A DNA stretch of 64,000 nucleotides from Sphingopyxis fribergensis (GCF_000803645.1 NZ_CP009122.1:2580501-2644500), one strand, 5' to 3'. Shown: positions 34,165-43,315, counted from the stretch's first letter. The notes: generated from the letters alone by a model not told the origin. A program made the numbers and translations.

Positions 34165-35221
34165 CCCGACGCCGCCGCCACAATATCAGCCCCGCCACGC
34201 CCAACCCGAACAGTCCGACCATTCCCGGTTCGGGCACGGGTACCGCGCCGCCGCCGGTCGAACTGTCGCCGCCGCTCGACCCACCGCCGGACGGCGACGT
34301 CGAATATCCGCCCGTGAACGTCCCGATACGCATTGCGCCATTCTGCTTGAGGTTGCCGAACACCGCTGACCCCTGGATATAGTTGCGCGTCTCGGCATCG
34401 GCGAGCGGCGCAAGCACCGATCCGCCCCACGCTGTGGTCAGCGTCAGATCCTCGGCCTCGGGGAAATTCCAGATCACCCTTTCGCCGAGGTTGTTGGTGC
34501 CGCCGAGGAAATTGTCGTTGAGGTTGATCGACCGGCCGCTGACATTGACGATCGCGGTGTCGGCGCCATTGAGGTTGAACTGTATCTCGCCAATCTTGTC
34601 GAGGTCGGCCGCGCTGATGTTGAACACCGCCAGCCCCTGCGCATTCGGCTGTGCAGTGAACGTGCCGCGGTTGCCCTGCACCGTCAGCTGGCTGTTCAAC
34701 TTGAGCGTACCCATTTCGAACGACAGGCTGCCCATGCTGCCCTTCAGATCGGTTTTCTGCTGTTGCAGCCCCAGCCCGAACGCCGGATTGCTCGCGTCGA
34801 GGTTCGACAGGACGCTGTTCTGGTTGACGTTGGTGTTGCGGATCATCCCGCCAACCTGGACCGTCTGGTTCGGGCCGTTGAGGTTGAAGCCGCTCGTCAC
34901 ATTGCCGCCGATGGCCGCTCCCGATCCGTTGTTGAGGTTCTTGTGGCTGCCCGTGACATTGCCGACGACGGTCAGCCCGGGCTGCCCGTTCGGCGAGGTC
35001 GTCGCGCGGATGCCATAATTCGACGAACTGCCGGTGAGGTTGCCGCCGACGAAGGTCCGCCCTTCGACTTCGGACGAGGATTCGAGGTTGCCAAGTACGA
35101 CGAGGTTCCACGCGCGCAGCGCATCGACGCCGGTGATCGCCTTGCCTTGCGCAAGAGCGGGCAGTGTCAGCGCTATCGCCACGATTGCGGCGGGGAACAG
35201 AATGCGGGTCGAAGGGGCCAC
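34115..35221 (-). CDS. Choice-of-anchor A family protein with PEP-CTERM anchor
   Basis: 368 residues, with a GTG start giving a signal peptide (MAPSTRILFPAAIVAIALTL, cut near PALAQG). The body is a repetitive Asn/Gly-rich beta domain beginning WNLVVLGNLESSSEVEGRTF and NLTGSSSNYGI, typical of choice-of-anchor A proteins. The C-terminus has a Gly/Ser linker, then VPVPEPGMVGLFGLGVAGLI and a basic tail: a PEP-CTERM signal cut by exosortase. The mature protein would be exported, possibly to the extracellular matrix. No exosortase gene lies in the window. The 3' end overlaps the convergent small gene. Confidence 0.85.
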   Translation of the reverse strand: MAPSTRILFPAAIVAIALTLPALAQGKAITGVDALRAWNLVVLGNLESSSEVEGRTFVGGNLTGSSSNYGIRATTSPNGQPGLTVVGNVTGSHKNLNNGSGAAIGGNVTSGFNLNGPNQTVQVGGMIRNTNVNQNSVLSNLDASNPAFGLGLQQQKTDLKGSMGSLSFEMGTLKLNSQLTVQGNRGTFTAQPNAQGLAVFNISAADLDKIGEIQFNLNGADTAIVNVSGRSINLNDNFLGGTNNLGERVIWNFPEAEDLTLTTAWGGSVLAPLADAETRNYIQGSAVFGNLKQNGAMRIGTFTGGYSTSPSGGGSSGGDSSTGGGAVPVPEPGMVGLFGLGVAGLILWRRRRANSPPVRPADDRSDDE

Positions 35222-35371
35222 AGCTTATCGTCCAGTCTTCAAAGGGAAGGCGCGGGTCCATAGGGCGTCCGTCGTACCACCTACACCGAAGCGCGATGGG
35301 CCTTTGTCCCGTTCCGGAACAGCAGCCCCAAACCGTCGCACAGTCGTGCCAAAATCGCGGCGGGCGCGCGT

Positions 35372-36043
35372 CTATCCTATCGAAAAGAAGCCAGTGACCG
35401 TCAGCCGCCCGTCGTCGGCGTTTGCGGATAGCGCATTGTCTGGCGCGATCGCCCCGCTGTGAAGGTTCCAGCTGCGATAGAGCAGCGCGCGATTGTAGCG
35501 CGCCGGCTCGGTGGTGATGCATTCAAACAACGGCGTGTCGCCCAGCAAATAACCGGGCGGCGGCGGCCCCCGATGACGCAGTTCGGTGTCGAGGTGGCGA
35601 AAGAAAAGGTCGCGCCGCCGCTCGTCAACCGTCTCGAACCCCGTTGCGCGGTGGCGAAAGAAAGCCGTGCCGTCGCCTCCCTCGGGCGACAGATAATGGA
35701 CGAGCGCGATGCGATCCTCGGTGAAGGCGTCGATGTGCGGCAGACGTTGTGGAATGGTCAGATCGCCCACCGGGGTCGAGACGATCGAAAAGCTCGCATC
35801 GACGACCCTGATCGGCCCGGTCCGCCCGAACGCTTCAGCCGCGGCCGCAGCAACGATCGGTAGCTGGGTCGCGAGATAGGAAGGCGGGAGATCGGCTCGA
35901 ACGCCGGGATAATGGTTGAGCGCCGGCGCGAAATCGGCCGTCATGGCAAAACGCCGCAAGCCTTCAGGATCGGGCACGAAGTCGTCAAGGATGGCCAGCG
36001 GTTGCGCTTCGACCCCGATGCTCTCGACCGTGACCGTCGTCAT
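35372..36043 (-). CDS. DUF6445-family protein (2-oxoglutarate/Fe(II)-dioxygenase-like)
   Basis: 223 residues; the ATG overlaps the upstream sigma factor stop by four bases (ATGA), with an in-frame GTG nine bases earlier as an alternative. LPHIDAFTEDRIALVHYLSP and GDGTAFFRHRATGFETVDE resemble the DUF6445 family, which looks like a double-stranded beta-helix with an HxD-type motif (H..D in PHID). Function unknown. Coupling to an ECF sigma factor suggests it belongs to that sigma factor's unit. Confidence 0.65.
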   Translation of the reverse strand: MTTVTVESIGVEAQPLAILDDFVPDPEGLRRFAMTADFAPALNHYPGVRADLPPSYLATQLPIVAAAAAEAFGRTGPIRVVDASFSIVSTPVGDLTIPQRLPHIDAFTEDRIALVHYLSPEGGDGTAFFRHRATGFETVDERRRDLFFRHLDTELRHRGPPPPGYLLGDTPLFECITTEPARYNRALLYRSWNLHSGAIAPDNALSANADDGRLTVTGFFSIG

Positions 36044-37302
36044 TCGGCGCACGCCGCCGCGCGCGCGAGTAGGAAGTCGCGTTCGCGCTCGTTTCCCGAC
36101 AGCGCGGCCGCCGCCTCGAACTCTGCTCTCGCCTCGCCCGGCCGCCCGGCGCGCAGCAGGAAATCGCCGCGCGCAGCGGGCAGCGGTGCATAGTTGCGCA
36201 GCGCCGCCCCATCGGCGATCGCATCGACGAGCCGCAACCCGGCCTCGGGGCCGAACGCCATGCTATACGCGACCGCGCGATTGAGCTCGACCACCGGCGA
36301 CGGCATCGCCTGCCGCAAGCGGTCATAGAGAGCGGCAATGCGGACCCAATCGGTGTCCTCGGCAGAGTGCGCCCGCGCATGACAGGCCGCCAGCGCCGCC
36401 TGCAACACATAGGATCCATCCGCCCCGCCGAGCGCCTCGGCGCGGTCCAGCGCATTCAGCCCGCGGCGGATCAGCAACTGGTCCCACCGCGCCCGGTCCT
36501 GTTCGGTCAGAGGGACAAACCGCCCATCCGGCCCTGCCCGCGCCGCCAGCCGCGATGCCTGGATTTCCATCAGCGCGAGCAACCCCAGCACCTCGGGCTG
36601 CTCGGGCATCAACCCGGCGAGGATGCGCCCCAGGCGCTGCGCTTCGCCGCACAGCGGCGGACGCACGAGCGACGGCCCGACGGTCGCGGCATAGCCTTCG
36701 TTGAAGATCAGATAGACGACCTCGAGCACCGACCCGAGCCGCGCCTGAAGCTCGGCCCCGCGCGGCACCTCGAACGCCACCCCCGCCTTGGCGATCGCCT
36801 TCTTGGCCCGCGTAATCCGTGCCGCGATCGCGGCCTCGTTCGACAGGAAGGCGCGCGCAATCTCTTCGACCGTCAGCCCGCCAACCAGCCGCAGCGTCAG
36901 CGCCGCGCGCGCCTCGGGCGCAATCACCGGATGGCATGCGGCAAAGATCAGCCCGAGCAGTTCGTCGCCCAGCGGATCGTCGAGCGCCGCCTCGACCGCC
37001 TCCGCGCTCATGTTGCGCTCCTCATCCAATTCACGGGCGATTTCGGCATGTTTTCGCTCCCGCATCGCATGGTGCCGGGCCCCGTCGATCGCACGCCGCT
37101 TCGCCGCCGCAGTCAGCCAGGCGCCCGGATTGCCGGGCACGCCCGACGTCGGCCACTCGGTCAGCGCAATCAGCAGCGCCTCCTGTGCCAATTCCTCGGC
37201 CCGGTCGACGTCGCGCGTCAGTCGGGCGAGCGCGGCGATCAGCCGCGCCTGCTCGATCCGGAACACCGCCTCGATCGCCCGGTGGGTTGGGTCCGCCGCC
37301 AT
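36040..37302 (-). CDS. ECF sigma factor of the ECF42 type with TPR-like C-terminal extension
   Basis: 420 residues from the ATG at 37302. Residues about 1-75 are sigma region 2 (RDVDRAEELAQEALLIALTE; AWLTAAAKRRAIDGARH), and about 105-165 are region 4 (LRLVGGLTVEEIARAFLSNE, then AAIAARITRAKKAI). The remaining 240 residues form the helical extension found in ECF42 (VYLIFNEGYAAT; ARWDQLLIRRGLNALDRA). ECF42 members lack a classical anti-sigma factor and are controlled through this extension. A DGPF-domain gene directly upstream is the family's hallmark partner. Confidence 0.9.
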   Translation of the reverse strand: MAADPTHRAIEAVFRIEQARLIAALARLTRDVDRAEELAQEALLIALTEWPTSGVPGNPGAWLTAAAKRRAIDGARHHAMRERKHAEIARELDEERNMSAEAVEAALDDPLGDELLGLIFAACHPVIAPEARAALTLRLVGGLTVEEIARAFLSNEAAIAARITRAKKAIAKAGVAFEVPRGAELQARLGSVLEVVYLIFNEGYAATVGPSLVRPPLCGEAQRLGRILAGLMPEQPEVLGLLALMEIQASRLAARAGPDGRFVPLTEQDRARWDQLLIRRGLNALDRAEALGGADGSYVLQAALAACHARAHSAEDTDWVRIAALYDRLRQAMPSPVVELNRAVAYSMAFGPEAGLRLVDAIADGAALRNYAPLPAARGDFLLRAGRPGEARAEFEAAAALSGNERERDFLLARAAACAE

Positions 37303-37342
37303 GCGCAAACGTTAGAGGCGCATGGCGGGCCGGACAAGCGAA

Positions 37343-37774
37343 TCAGCGGTTCGCAAGTTTCTCGCCCACGCCGTCGTGGATCTCGGCGGCTTCGGCCGGA
37401 ATGACATCGACGAAATCCTCCATCTCGTAGAAGGGTCGAATCTCGATCTCGCTCGGGCCGAACATCGGGTTGGGGCAGCGCTTCACCCATTCGACGGCCT
37501 CATCCATGTCCTTGACCTCCCAGATCCAGTAACCGGCGACCAGTTCGCGGGCTTCCGCGAAAGGCCCGTCGATCACGGTCCGCCTCGAACCGTCGAACGC
37601 CACACGCTTGCCGAACGACGAAGGCTTGAGACCGTCACCGGCGACCAGCACCCCGGCATTGACCAATTCCTCATTGAATTTGCCCATGTCGATGAACATC
37701 TGGTTGAGCTCGGGCGAGGGCTGCATGCCTTGTTCACTGTCTTCGGTCGCCTTTACGAACACCATCACGCGCAT
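37343..37774 (-). CDS. YCII/DGPF-domain protein, ECF42 partner
   Basis: 143 residues, with GAGGAGA 6 bases before the ATG. MRVMVFVKATEDSEQG opens a YCII-like ferredoxin fold; IDGPFAEARELVAGYWIWEV contains the DGPF signature, and FYEMEDFVDVIP is typical of the family. DGPF proteins are conserved next to, and are often targets of, ECF42 sigma factors; their biochemical function is unknown. It is transcribed just ahead of the sigma gene with a 40-base gap. Confidence 0.9.
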   Translation of the reverse strand: MRVMVFVKATEDSEQGMQPSPELNQMFIDMGKFNEELVNAGVLVAGDGLKPSSFGKRVAFDGSRRTVIDGPFAEARELVAGYWIWEVKDMDEAVEWVKRCPNPMFGPSEIEIRPFYEMEDFVDVIPAEAAEIHDGVGEKLANR

Positions 37775-37864
37775 TTTCCATCTCCTCGTTACCGGGCCAA
37801 CGGCGGCCTCGTATCTTTACGACGAACGAGCCATCACCAAATCGACACGAGGCAAGAAAAAATT

Positions 37865-38875
37865 TCAGGCGACCTCGGCCAGCGACCGCGGCGTCGAGAA
37901 ACGCTGGCGATACTCATGCGGCGACAGGCCGATGATACGGTGGAACAATTTGCGGAACGCCGCCGCATCCTCATAGCCAACGCGCCATGCGATCTGGTCG
38001 ACCGTCCGCTTGGTAAACTCAAGCAGTTCGCGCGCCTTGCCGACGCGGATATGCTGGACATATTCGACCGGGGTCATTCCCGTCGCGGCCTTGAAGCGGC
38101 GCTGAAAGGTGCGCTCCTCCATCCCCGCCTCGCCCGCCATCTCGGGCACCGCAACCGGACCCGCGCCCTTCGCCTGCAACCAGTGCTGCACCTTCAATAT
38201 CGCCTCGTCGCCATGGTTGAGCCTCGGCGCAAAGCTCGCATAATTTTTCTGCTCGCGTCCCGACGGGTCGATCAGCAGGAAACGCGCCGTCTCCATCATC
38301 ACCGTCGGCCCGAGCAACCGTTCGACGATGCGTAGCCCGAGATCGGTCCACGCCATCAGTCCGCCCGCGGTGACGATGTCGCCATCGTCGACGACCATCC
38401 GATCGGTCTCCATCCTTACGTCGGGAAAGCGCGCCCTGAACTCCTCGGCGAAGAACCAGTGTGTCGTCGCCGGCCGCCCCGCGAGCAATCCCGTCGCCGC
38501 CAGCGCGAACGCCCCGCCGCAATTCGACGCGAGCACCGTGCCCTGCGCGTGCCGGTCGAGCAGCCAGCGCGCATAGGGTTCGACCTCGCCCGGTTCGAGC
38601 AATTTGTGCAGGCTGCCCGGCGCGATCAGCACCGCCGGCGAATTGGCCGCGCGTTCCTCGGCATGACTGTCGTAACAGCGGGCAAATCCGCCGCCCTCCT
38701 GCAGCCGCCAATGGCTGACGCGGATCGGGCTGCGACCATGATCGACCGCGAAACGCCCGGCGACGTGGAACAGGTCGGTGATGCCATGCACCATCCCGGT
38801 CTGGCAGTCGGGGTACAGCATCATCCCGACCTCGACCAACGCGGGCGCGGCGTCGGGCACCTTCAACTTGGGCAT
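37865..38875 (-). CDS. GlxA-type AraC regulator (DJ-1/PfpI plus AraC HTH)
   Basis: 336 residues from the ATG at 38875, with GGGAGG upstream. The N-terminal 190 residues are a DJ-1/PfpI-like glutamine-amidotransferase fold (VLASNCGGAFALAATGLLAG, with the nucleophile-elbow Cys), and the C-terminus has two AraC HTH motifs (EAGMEERTFQRRFKAATGMT; IAWRVGYEDAAAFRKLFHRI). It is divergent from an alpha/beta-hydrolase gene, its likely target. Confidence 0.9.
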   Translation of the reverse strand: MPKLKVPDAAPALVEVGMMLYPDCQTGMVHGITDLFHVAGRFAVDHGRSPIRVSHWRLQEGGGFARCYDSHAEERAANSPAVLIAPGSLHKLLEPGEVEPYARWLLDRHAQGTVLASNCGGAFALAATGLLAGRPATTHWFFAEEFRARFPDVRMETDRMVVDDGDIVTAGGLMAWTDLGLRIVERLLGPTVMMETARFLLIDPSGREQKNYASFAPRLNHGDEAILKVQHWLQAKGAGPVAVPEMAGEAGMEERTFQRRFKAATGMTPVEYVQHIRVGKARELLEFTKRTVDQIAWRVGYEDAAAFRKLFHRIIGLSPHEYRQRFSTPRSLAEVA

Positions 38876-39013
38876 CTCGCCTCCCCCTAATTGCACATAT
38901 GTCGGATTTGACCCGCATAATGTCGCGTCCGCCAATCCCGCGCAAGGCCGGGCCGGTCTATTTCCAGATCACCGGGACGGACACCCGCCCTTCAAGTTGA
39001 AAGGAACCATATC

Positions 39014-39841
39014 ATGACCACCATCACCACCAAGGACGGCACGAACATCTTCTTCAAGGATTGGGGCCCGAAGGATGCCCAGCCGATCGTCTTCTCACAC
39101 GGCTGGCCGCTCAGCGCCGACGCATGGGACGCCCAGATGGTCTTCTTCGCGAACCAGGGCTTCCGCACCATCGCCCACGACCGCCGCAGCCACGGCCGCT
39201 CGGACCAGGTCTGGGACAACAACAATATGGACCAATATGCCGACGACCTCGCCGAACTGATCGAACAGCTCGACCTGAAAGACGTCATCTTCGTCGGCCA
39301 CTCGACCGGCGGCGGCGAAGTCACCCGCTATATCGGCCGCCATGGGACCAGCCGCGTCGCCAAGGTCGCCCTCATCGGCGCCGTTCCCCCGCTGATGCTC
39401 AAGACCGAAGCCAATCCGGACGGCCTGCCGATCGACGTCTTCGACGGCATCCGCAAGGGCACTTTCGACAACCGCCCGCAGTTCTTCAAGGATCTGACCT
39501 TGCCCTTCTACGGCTACAACCGCGACGGCGCGGCGGTTTCGGAAGCGGTGCGCGACGAATTCGTGCGGCAGGGCATGAACGGCGGCCTCAAGGGCCTGCT
39601 CGACAGCATCCGCGCCTTTTCCGAAAGCGACTTCAACGAAGATTTGAAGAAGTTCGACAAGCCGACGCTCGTCCTCCACGGCGACGACGACCAGATCGTG
39701 CCGATCGGCGCCGCGGCGCTCTCGACCGTCAAGATCGTCAAGCAGGCGGTGCTCAAGGTCTACGAGGGCGGTAGCCACGGACTGACCATCACCGAGCAGG
39801 ACCGGTTCAACGCCGATCTTCTCGAATTCATCAACAGCTGA
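39014..39841 (+). CDS. Alpha/beta hydrolase, cofactor-free haloperoxidase-like
   Basis: 275 residues. The oxyanion [13 protein letters not shown], nucleophile Ser97 in [13 protein letters not shown], acid Asp in HGDDDQIVP and His in GGSHGLTIT form the catalytic triad. [20 protein letters not shown] and [11 protein letters not shown] match the non-heme chloroperoxidase/esterase (BpoA-like) group. It probably acts as a perhydrolase/esterase in the cytoplasm. AAAGGAA lies about 6 bases before the ATG. Confidence 0.9.
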   Translation: MTTITTKDGTNIFFKDWGPKDAQPIVFSHGWPLSADAWDAQMVFFANQGFRTIAHDRRSHGRSDQVWDNNNMDQYADDLAELIEQLDLKDVIFVGHSTGGGEVTRYIGRHGTSRVAKVALIGAVPPLMLKTEANPDGLPIDVFDGIRKGTFDNRPQFFKDLTLPFYGYNRDGAAVSEAVRDEFVRQGMNGGLKGLLDSIRAFSESDFNEDLKKFDKPTLVLHGDDDQIVPIGAAALSTVKIVKQAVLKVYEGGSHGLTITEQDRFNADLLEFINS

Positions 39842-39897
39842 TGGGTAAGAGGCGCGGGCCCCCGACCGCGCCTCCTCGCCTTTTAAGGAGACGTGCC

Positions 39898-40392
39898 ATG
39901 ATCCTCGGTCTGACCATCCCGCAATTCACCACGCTTCACGTGCTGATCAGCTTCGTCGGTATTATCGCCGGCCTCATCGCGCTCCCCGCTTCCGCCCGCG
40001 GCCGCCTCCTGCCCCGCACCAACATCATCTTCCTCTGGTTCACGCTGCTCACCAGCCTCACGGGTTTCCTCTTCCCGATCCTCGCCTTCACCCCGGCGCT
40101 CGGCACGGGAATCGTCTCGATGCTGGTGCTCGCAGTCGCCTTCTGGGCTTGGTACGCCCGCAAGCTCGCCGACCGCGCCGCACCGATCTATGTGGTCACC
40201 GCGACGATGGCGCTCTGGCTCAACCTGTTCGTGCTGGTCGTCCAGTCGTTTCTGAAAGTACCCGCGCTCAACGCGCTCGCCCCCAATGGAACCGAACCGC
40301 CATTCGCAGCGGCACAGGGCGCACTGCTGATCGTCATGATCGGCCTTGGCTATCTTGCCTTCAAGGCCAGCCGGCGGCGCCTAATGGTCTAG
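39898..40392 (+). CDS. Four-helix inner-membrane protein, unknown
   Basis: 164 residues from ATG 39898 (AAGGAGA 6 bases upstream). Four hydrophobic helices lie at about 8-30, 42-62, 68-88 and 98-120, with a fifth near the C-terminus (ALLIVMIGLGYLAFKA) and a basic end. No cofactor motif is visible. It follows the hydrolase by 56 bases and may be co-transcribed. The family resembles small conserved membrane proteins of unknown function. Confidence 0.7.
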   Translation: MILGLTIPQFTTLHVLISFVGIIAGLIALPASARGRLLPRTNIIFLWFTLLTSLTGFLFPILAFTPALGTGIVSMLVLAVAFWAWYARKLADRAAPIYVVTATMALWLNLFVLVVQSFLKVPALNALAPNGTEPPFAAAQGALLIVMIGLGYLAFKASRRRLMV

Positions 40393-40807
40393 GATATAAG
40401 CCTCATACAAATGGGGATGGCGGAATGGCGGCTAGCGACCGATAGCGGCCATAAAGCCCTCTCCCTTTGGGAGAGGGTTGGGTGAGGGTGTCTGAGGTTC
40501 GTTTTCGTCGTCGAGTGCCGATCCCTCACCCAACTTCGGCTAGGTTGCTGCGCAACCAAGCCTGCGTATCCCTCTCCCGACGGGAGAGGGTGAATGGCAG
40601 CTCACCACCCCAAAAACGGACATTCCATCTTCGCCATGCCGGCGTCGGCCGCCCGGACCCGGATCATGTCGGAGTGACGAAGTGGCGCGGGATGACGAAG
40701 CATGGAGGTCGACCGCTCACCCTAATCCCACAAACCGCCCCCTCACCCCTTGCACCACTTTCCGTTTACGTTAAGGTCAGTTTCAAACTGCTACCGGAGA
40801 GTGATTC
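40393..40807. other. 415-base intergenic region with repeat and possible operator
   Basis: The left part is a dispersed repeat (40426-40531) extended by hairpins (TTGGTTGCGCAGCAA-type dyad near 40540 and CCCTCTCCC-GA-CGGGAGAGGG at 40570-40590). The right part is ordinary, with TTTACGTTAAGG at about 40769-40780, which looks like half of an acyl/isovalerate-type regulator site, before the nitronate monooxygenase ribosome binding site (CCGGAG). No coding frame is convincing. Confidence 0.4.
40426..40531. repeat. 106-bp dispersed repeat, copy 1
   Basis: Nearly identical to 56409-56514 (four differences over 106 bases), in the same orientation. It contains a hairpin CTCTCCC-TTT-GGGAGAG and a conserved non-palindromic tail (GTCTGAGGTTCG onward to CCCTCACCC). 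Its length and identity mark it as a recently copied intergenic element. Confidence 0.85.
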
Positions 40808-41779
40808 ATGGCCCTTCCCCCGATTTTCGACCGCCTGCGCCTGCCCGTGATCGGCTCGCCGCTGTTTATCGTTTCGGGGCCCGAACTCGTCATCGCCCAG
40901 TGCAAGGCGGGCGTCGTCGGCAGCTTCCCGGCGCTCAACGCCCGCCCGCAATCGTTGCTCGACGAATGGCTGCACCAGATCACCGAAGAACTCGCCGCGT
41001 GGGACCGCGCCAATCCAGACCGCCTCTCGGCGCCCTATGCGGTCAACCAGATCGTCCATAAATCGAACGACCGGCTGCTCGACGACATTGCGACCTGCGA
41101 AAAATGGAAAGTGCCGATCACCATCACCTCGCTCGGCGCACGCGAAGAGCTCAATCAGGCGGTGCACGGCTGGGGCGGCATCACGCTCCACGACATCATC
41201 GACGACCGCTTCGCGCGCAAGGCGATCGACAAGGGCGCCGACGGCCTCATCCCCGTCGCCGCGGGCGCCGGCGGCCATGCCGGCCGCCAGTCGCCCTTCG
41301 CGCTCGTGCAGGAAATCCGTGAATGGTTCGACGGCCCGATCGCGCTGTCGGGCGCGATTGGGCACGGCCGCTCGATCCTCGCGGCGCAGGCGTGCGGCGC
41401 CGATCTCGCTTATATCGGCAGCGCGTTCATCGCCACGGCCGAAGCCAATGCCGATGAGAGCTACAAGAACGGCATTGTCGAAGGGCGCGCGGGTGATATC
41501 GTCTATTCGAACCTCTTCACCGGGGTGCACGGCAACTACCTGCGCCAGTCGATCGTCGCCGCGGGCATGGACCCCGACAACCTTCCCGAAGGCGATCTCA
41601 AGACGATGAATTTCGGCTCGGGCGGCAACACCAAGGTCAAGGCGTGGAAGGATATCTGGGGTTCGGGTCAGGGCATCGGCCCGGTCACCGCGGTGCGCCC
41701 GGTCGCCGAATATGTCGCCGAACTTGAAGCCCAATATCTCGCCGCACGCCGTGAACTAGAGGCCAAGGTCCGGCTTTGA
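40808..41779 (+). CDS. Nitronate monooxygenase family flavoprotein
   Basis: 323 residues. A TIM-barrel FMN enzyme: PVIGSPLFIVSGPELVIAQC and KAGVVGSFPALNARP at the N-terminus, AGAGGHAGRQSPFALVQEIR (phosphate-binding loop) and SGAIGHGRSILAAQACGADL. It oxidises nitronates or related substrates; sphingomonad homologues are often of uncertain substrate, including fatty-acid-linked 2-nitropropane-dioxygenase-like enzymes. It stands alone on the plus strand. Confidence 0.9.
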   Translation: MALPPIFDRLRLPVIGSPLFIVSGPELVIAQCKAGVVGSFPALNARPQSLLDEWLHQITEELAAWDRANPDRLSAPYAVNQIVHKSNDRLLDDIATCEKWKVPITITSLGAREELNQAVHGWGGITLHDIIDDRFARKAIDKGADGLIPVAAGAGGHAGRQSPFALVQEIREWFDGPIALSGAIGHGRSILAAQACGADLAYIGSAFIATAEANADESYKNGIVEGRAGDIVYSNLFTGVHGNYLRQSIVAAGMDPDNLPEGDLKTMNFGSGGNTKVKAWKDIWGSGQGIGPVTAVRPVAEYVAELEAQYLAARRELEAKVRL

Positions 41780-41849
41780 GCCGATCAACTGGGTCGCTTG
41801 CCAAGCCGTTTAACAATGTCCGCTTTGGGTAGGGAACAGTCCTTAACCT

Positions 41850-41953
41850 CGTCATGCTGAACTTGTTTCAGCATCCATGGACGACCTTCTCGTCCAATGC
41901 GGCGGCTGATCAAACGGCAGGCCATGGACACTGAAACAAGCTCAGGGCGACGA
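41850..41953. repeat. Opposed palindrome pair, ATGCTGAACTTGTTTCAGCAT type
   Basis: CGTCATGCTGAA-CTTG-TTTCAGCAT at the left and an opposite-facing CTGAAACAAGCTCAGGGCGACG at the right, with CCATGGA next to each. It is a distinct family with the same two-hairpin, CGTC/GACG-bounded layout. Confidence 0.7.
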
Positions 41954-41993
41954 GAGAAGGAACGTCCCAAATCGGCCGAAAGCCGATATCACC

Positions 41994-42470
41994 CTACGCA
42001 CCAAACAGCATTTCGATCGCTTCATCGAGATAGGGGCGATCGACGAACAGCCGCATCGGGTCGCGCCGGTTCAGCCAGAATCCTGCACCATGCCGGTCGG
42101 TCAGCGCGCGGCGTGTCGTGTCCTGTAACAGGCGCAGCCGCATCACCGCGGTGCGCCGTGCCGCTCGCAGATCGGCCGACGCGTGCAGCGTGAAATGCGC
42201 CCTGATCCGTTCGACCCGCGCCGTGATGACGTCGCTATAGCCATGGTGTGGGCCGCGATGCAGCGCATGGCCGGAGCGCAAAGCCGCCGGCTCGCTCGCG
42301 GGAAGCATCAACCCGTTGCGCCCGAAATTCTGGAGCGCAAATCCCTCCGTATGCAGTTCCTCGAACATTGCTTCCATTTGCGGTCGTTGCATCAGCGCGA
42401 AGGGGATCAAATGATGCCGCTGGAAGCCAGTTTGCGGCGGTGGTGCCCCATACCAGCCGCGTCCCGGCAT
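41994..42470 (-). CDS. AHH-type HNH nuclease-domain protein
   Basis: 158 residues. QRHHLIPFALMQRPQMEAMF, NFGRNGLMLPASEPAALRSG and HALHRGPHHGYSDVITARVE follow the AHH nuclease pattern (H-H at the start, N-G-L-x-L-P, then H-x-G-x-H-x-x-Y) of the HNH/EndoVII superfamily. AHH domains are usually tips of secreted polymorphic toxins; here the domain stands alone, without signal peptide or RHS/adhesin body. The ATG overlaps the previous stop (TGATG), so it is translated with the unknown gene upstream. Confidence 0.7.
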   Translation of the reverse strand: MPGRGWYGAPPPQTGFQRHHLIPFALMQRPQMEAMFEELHTEGFALQNFGRNGLMLPASEPAALRSGHALHRGPHHGYSDVITARVERIRAHFTLHASADLRAARRTAVMRLRLLQDTTRRALTDRHGAGFWLNRRDPMRLFVDRPYLDEAIEMLFGA

Positions 42471-43315
42471 CAACTATCGCGGCCGAAATCGACGACCACC
42501 GTCGACCGCTGGCTCGCGCCGCCCGCGCTTGGCAACAGGTCGATCCATTCGCCGGCCTCCAGCCCGCGCATCGTGCGCGCATGGCGGATCGGGCCGTTGA
42601 GCATCATGTCGAGAGCCAGGCGCGAGAGCCGCCGGACCATTTCGGCGACGGTCCAGCCTTCGGGAATCCGCGCTTCCAGTTCCTGACCCGCGAAAAGCAC
42701 CAGCCCCCGCGTCCCCACACTGGCGCCCGCGCCATTGTCCTGGCGTCGGAACGCAACGAGGTGGAGCACCGGCGGCATGCCGCTCGCCAGCATTTCAGCG
42801 ATCGACGCCCGAAATTGCGGCGCATCCGACCACAGCCGCGCCGGCGACCAGAAAATATGGCTGGCATCGAACAGGTCGATCAGCAGCACCATCATCTTGA
42901 AAAATTCGCGCATCCGCGTCGGTTGCTCGCTCGATGACGCCGCCGCGCCGTCGCCTCCGGGCTCGCGTTCTGGAATAAAAACCCAGCACGCCCCGCGCTC
43001 GCGCCATCGTCGCGGCAAGCTGGCAGCCAGCAGGCTGGTCGACGGATGATCGGGGTCGGCCAGGTCCAGCGCGGCACCTGCCGCGGGGCCGGCCAGCACC
43101 GACACCGCGCCGAACGTCAAACGAAAGCGCGGTTCCGCAATGCGCGCAGCGACATCAGCGCCGTCGCCGTCAATCCGTTCGGGCTTCAGCCCCATCCGGC
43201 GGAGGGAGGCTTCGGCGGCCTCACTCGACCCGCCCTCCATCCCCGCGCCGACGATCAGGGCAAAGGGTTCCGGGGGAACCGGCAGGATCAGAGCGTCAAG
43301 ATTGCCGACATCCAT
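42470..43315 (-). CDS. Hypothetical protein coupled to the AHH nuclease gene
   Basis: 281 residues from the ATG at 43315; ATG 43348 is an alternative. MDVGNLDALILPVPPEPFAL, LFDASHIFWSPARLWSDAPQ and LVLFAGQELEARIPEGWTVA show a soluble alpha/beta protein with no signal. The layout is vaguely like DUF4261-type proteins but I cannot assign it. Its stop shares a base with the AHH gene's ATG, so the two products are probably made together. Confidence 0.6.
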   Translation of the reverse strand: MDVGNLDALILPVPPEPFALIVGAGMEGGSSEAAEASLRRMGLKPERIDGDGADVAARIAEPRFRLTFGAVSVLAGPAAGAALDLADPDHPSTSLLAASLPRRWRERGACWVFIPEREPGGDGAAASSSEQPTRMREFFKMMVLLIDLFDASHIFWSPARLWSDAPQFRASIAEMLASGMPPVLHLVAFRRQDNGAGASVGTRGLVLFAGQELEARIPEGWTVAEMVRRLSRLALDMMLNGPIRHARTMRGLEAGEWIDLLPSAGGASQRSTVVVDFGRDS

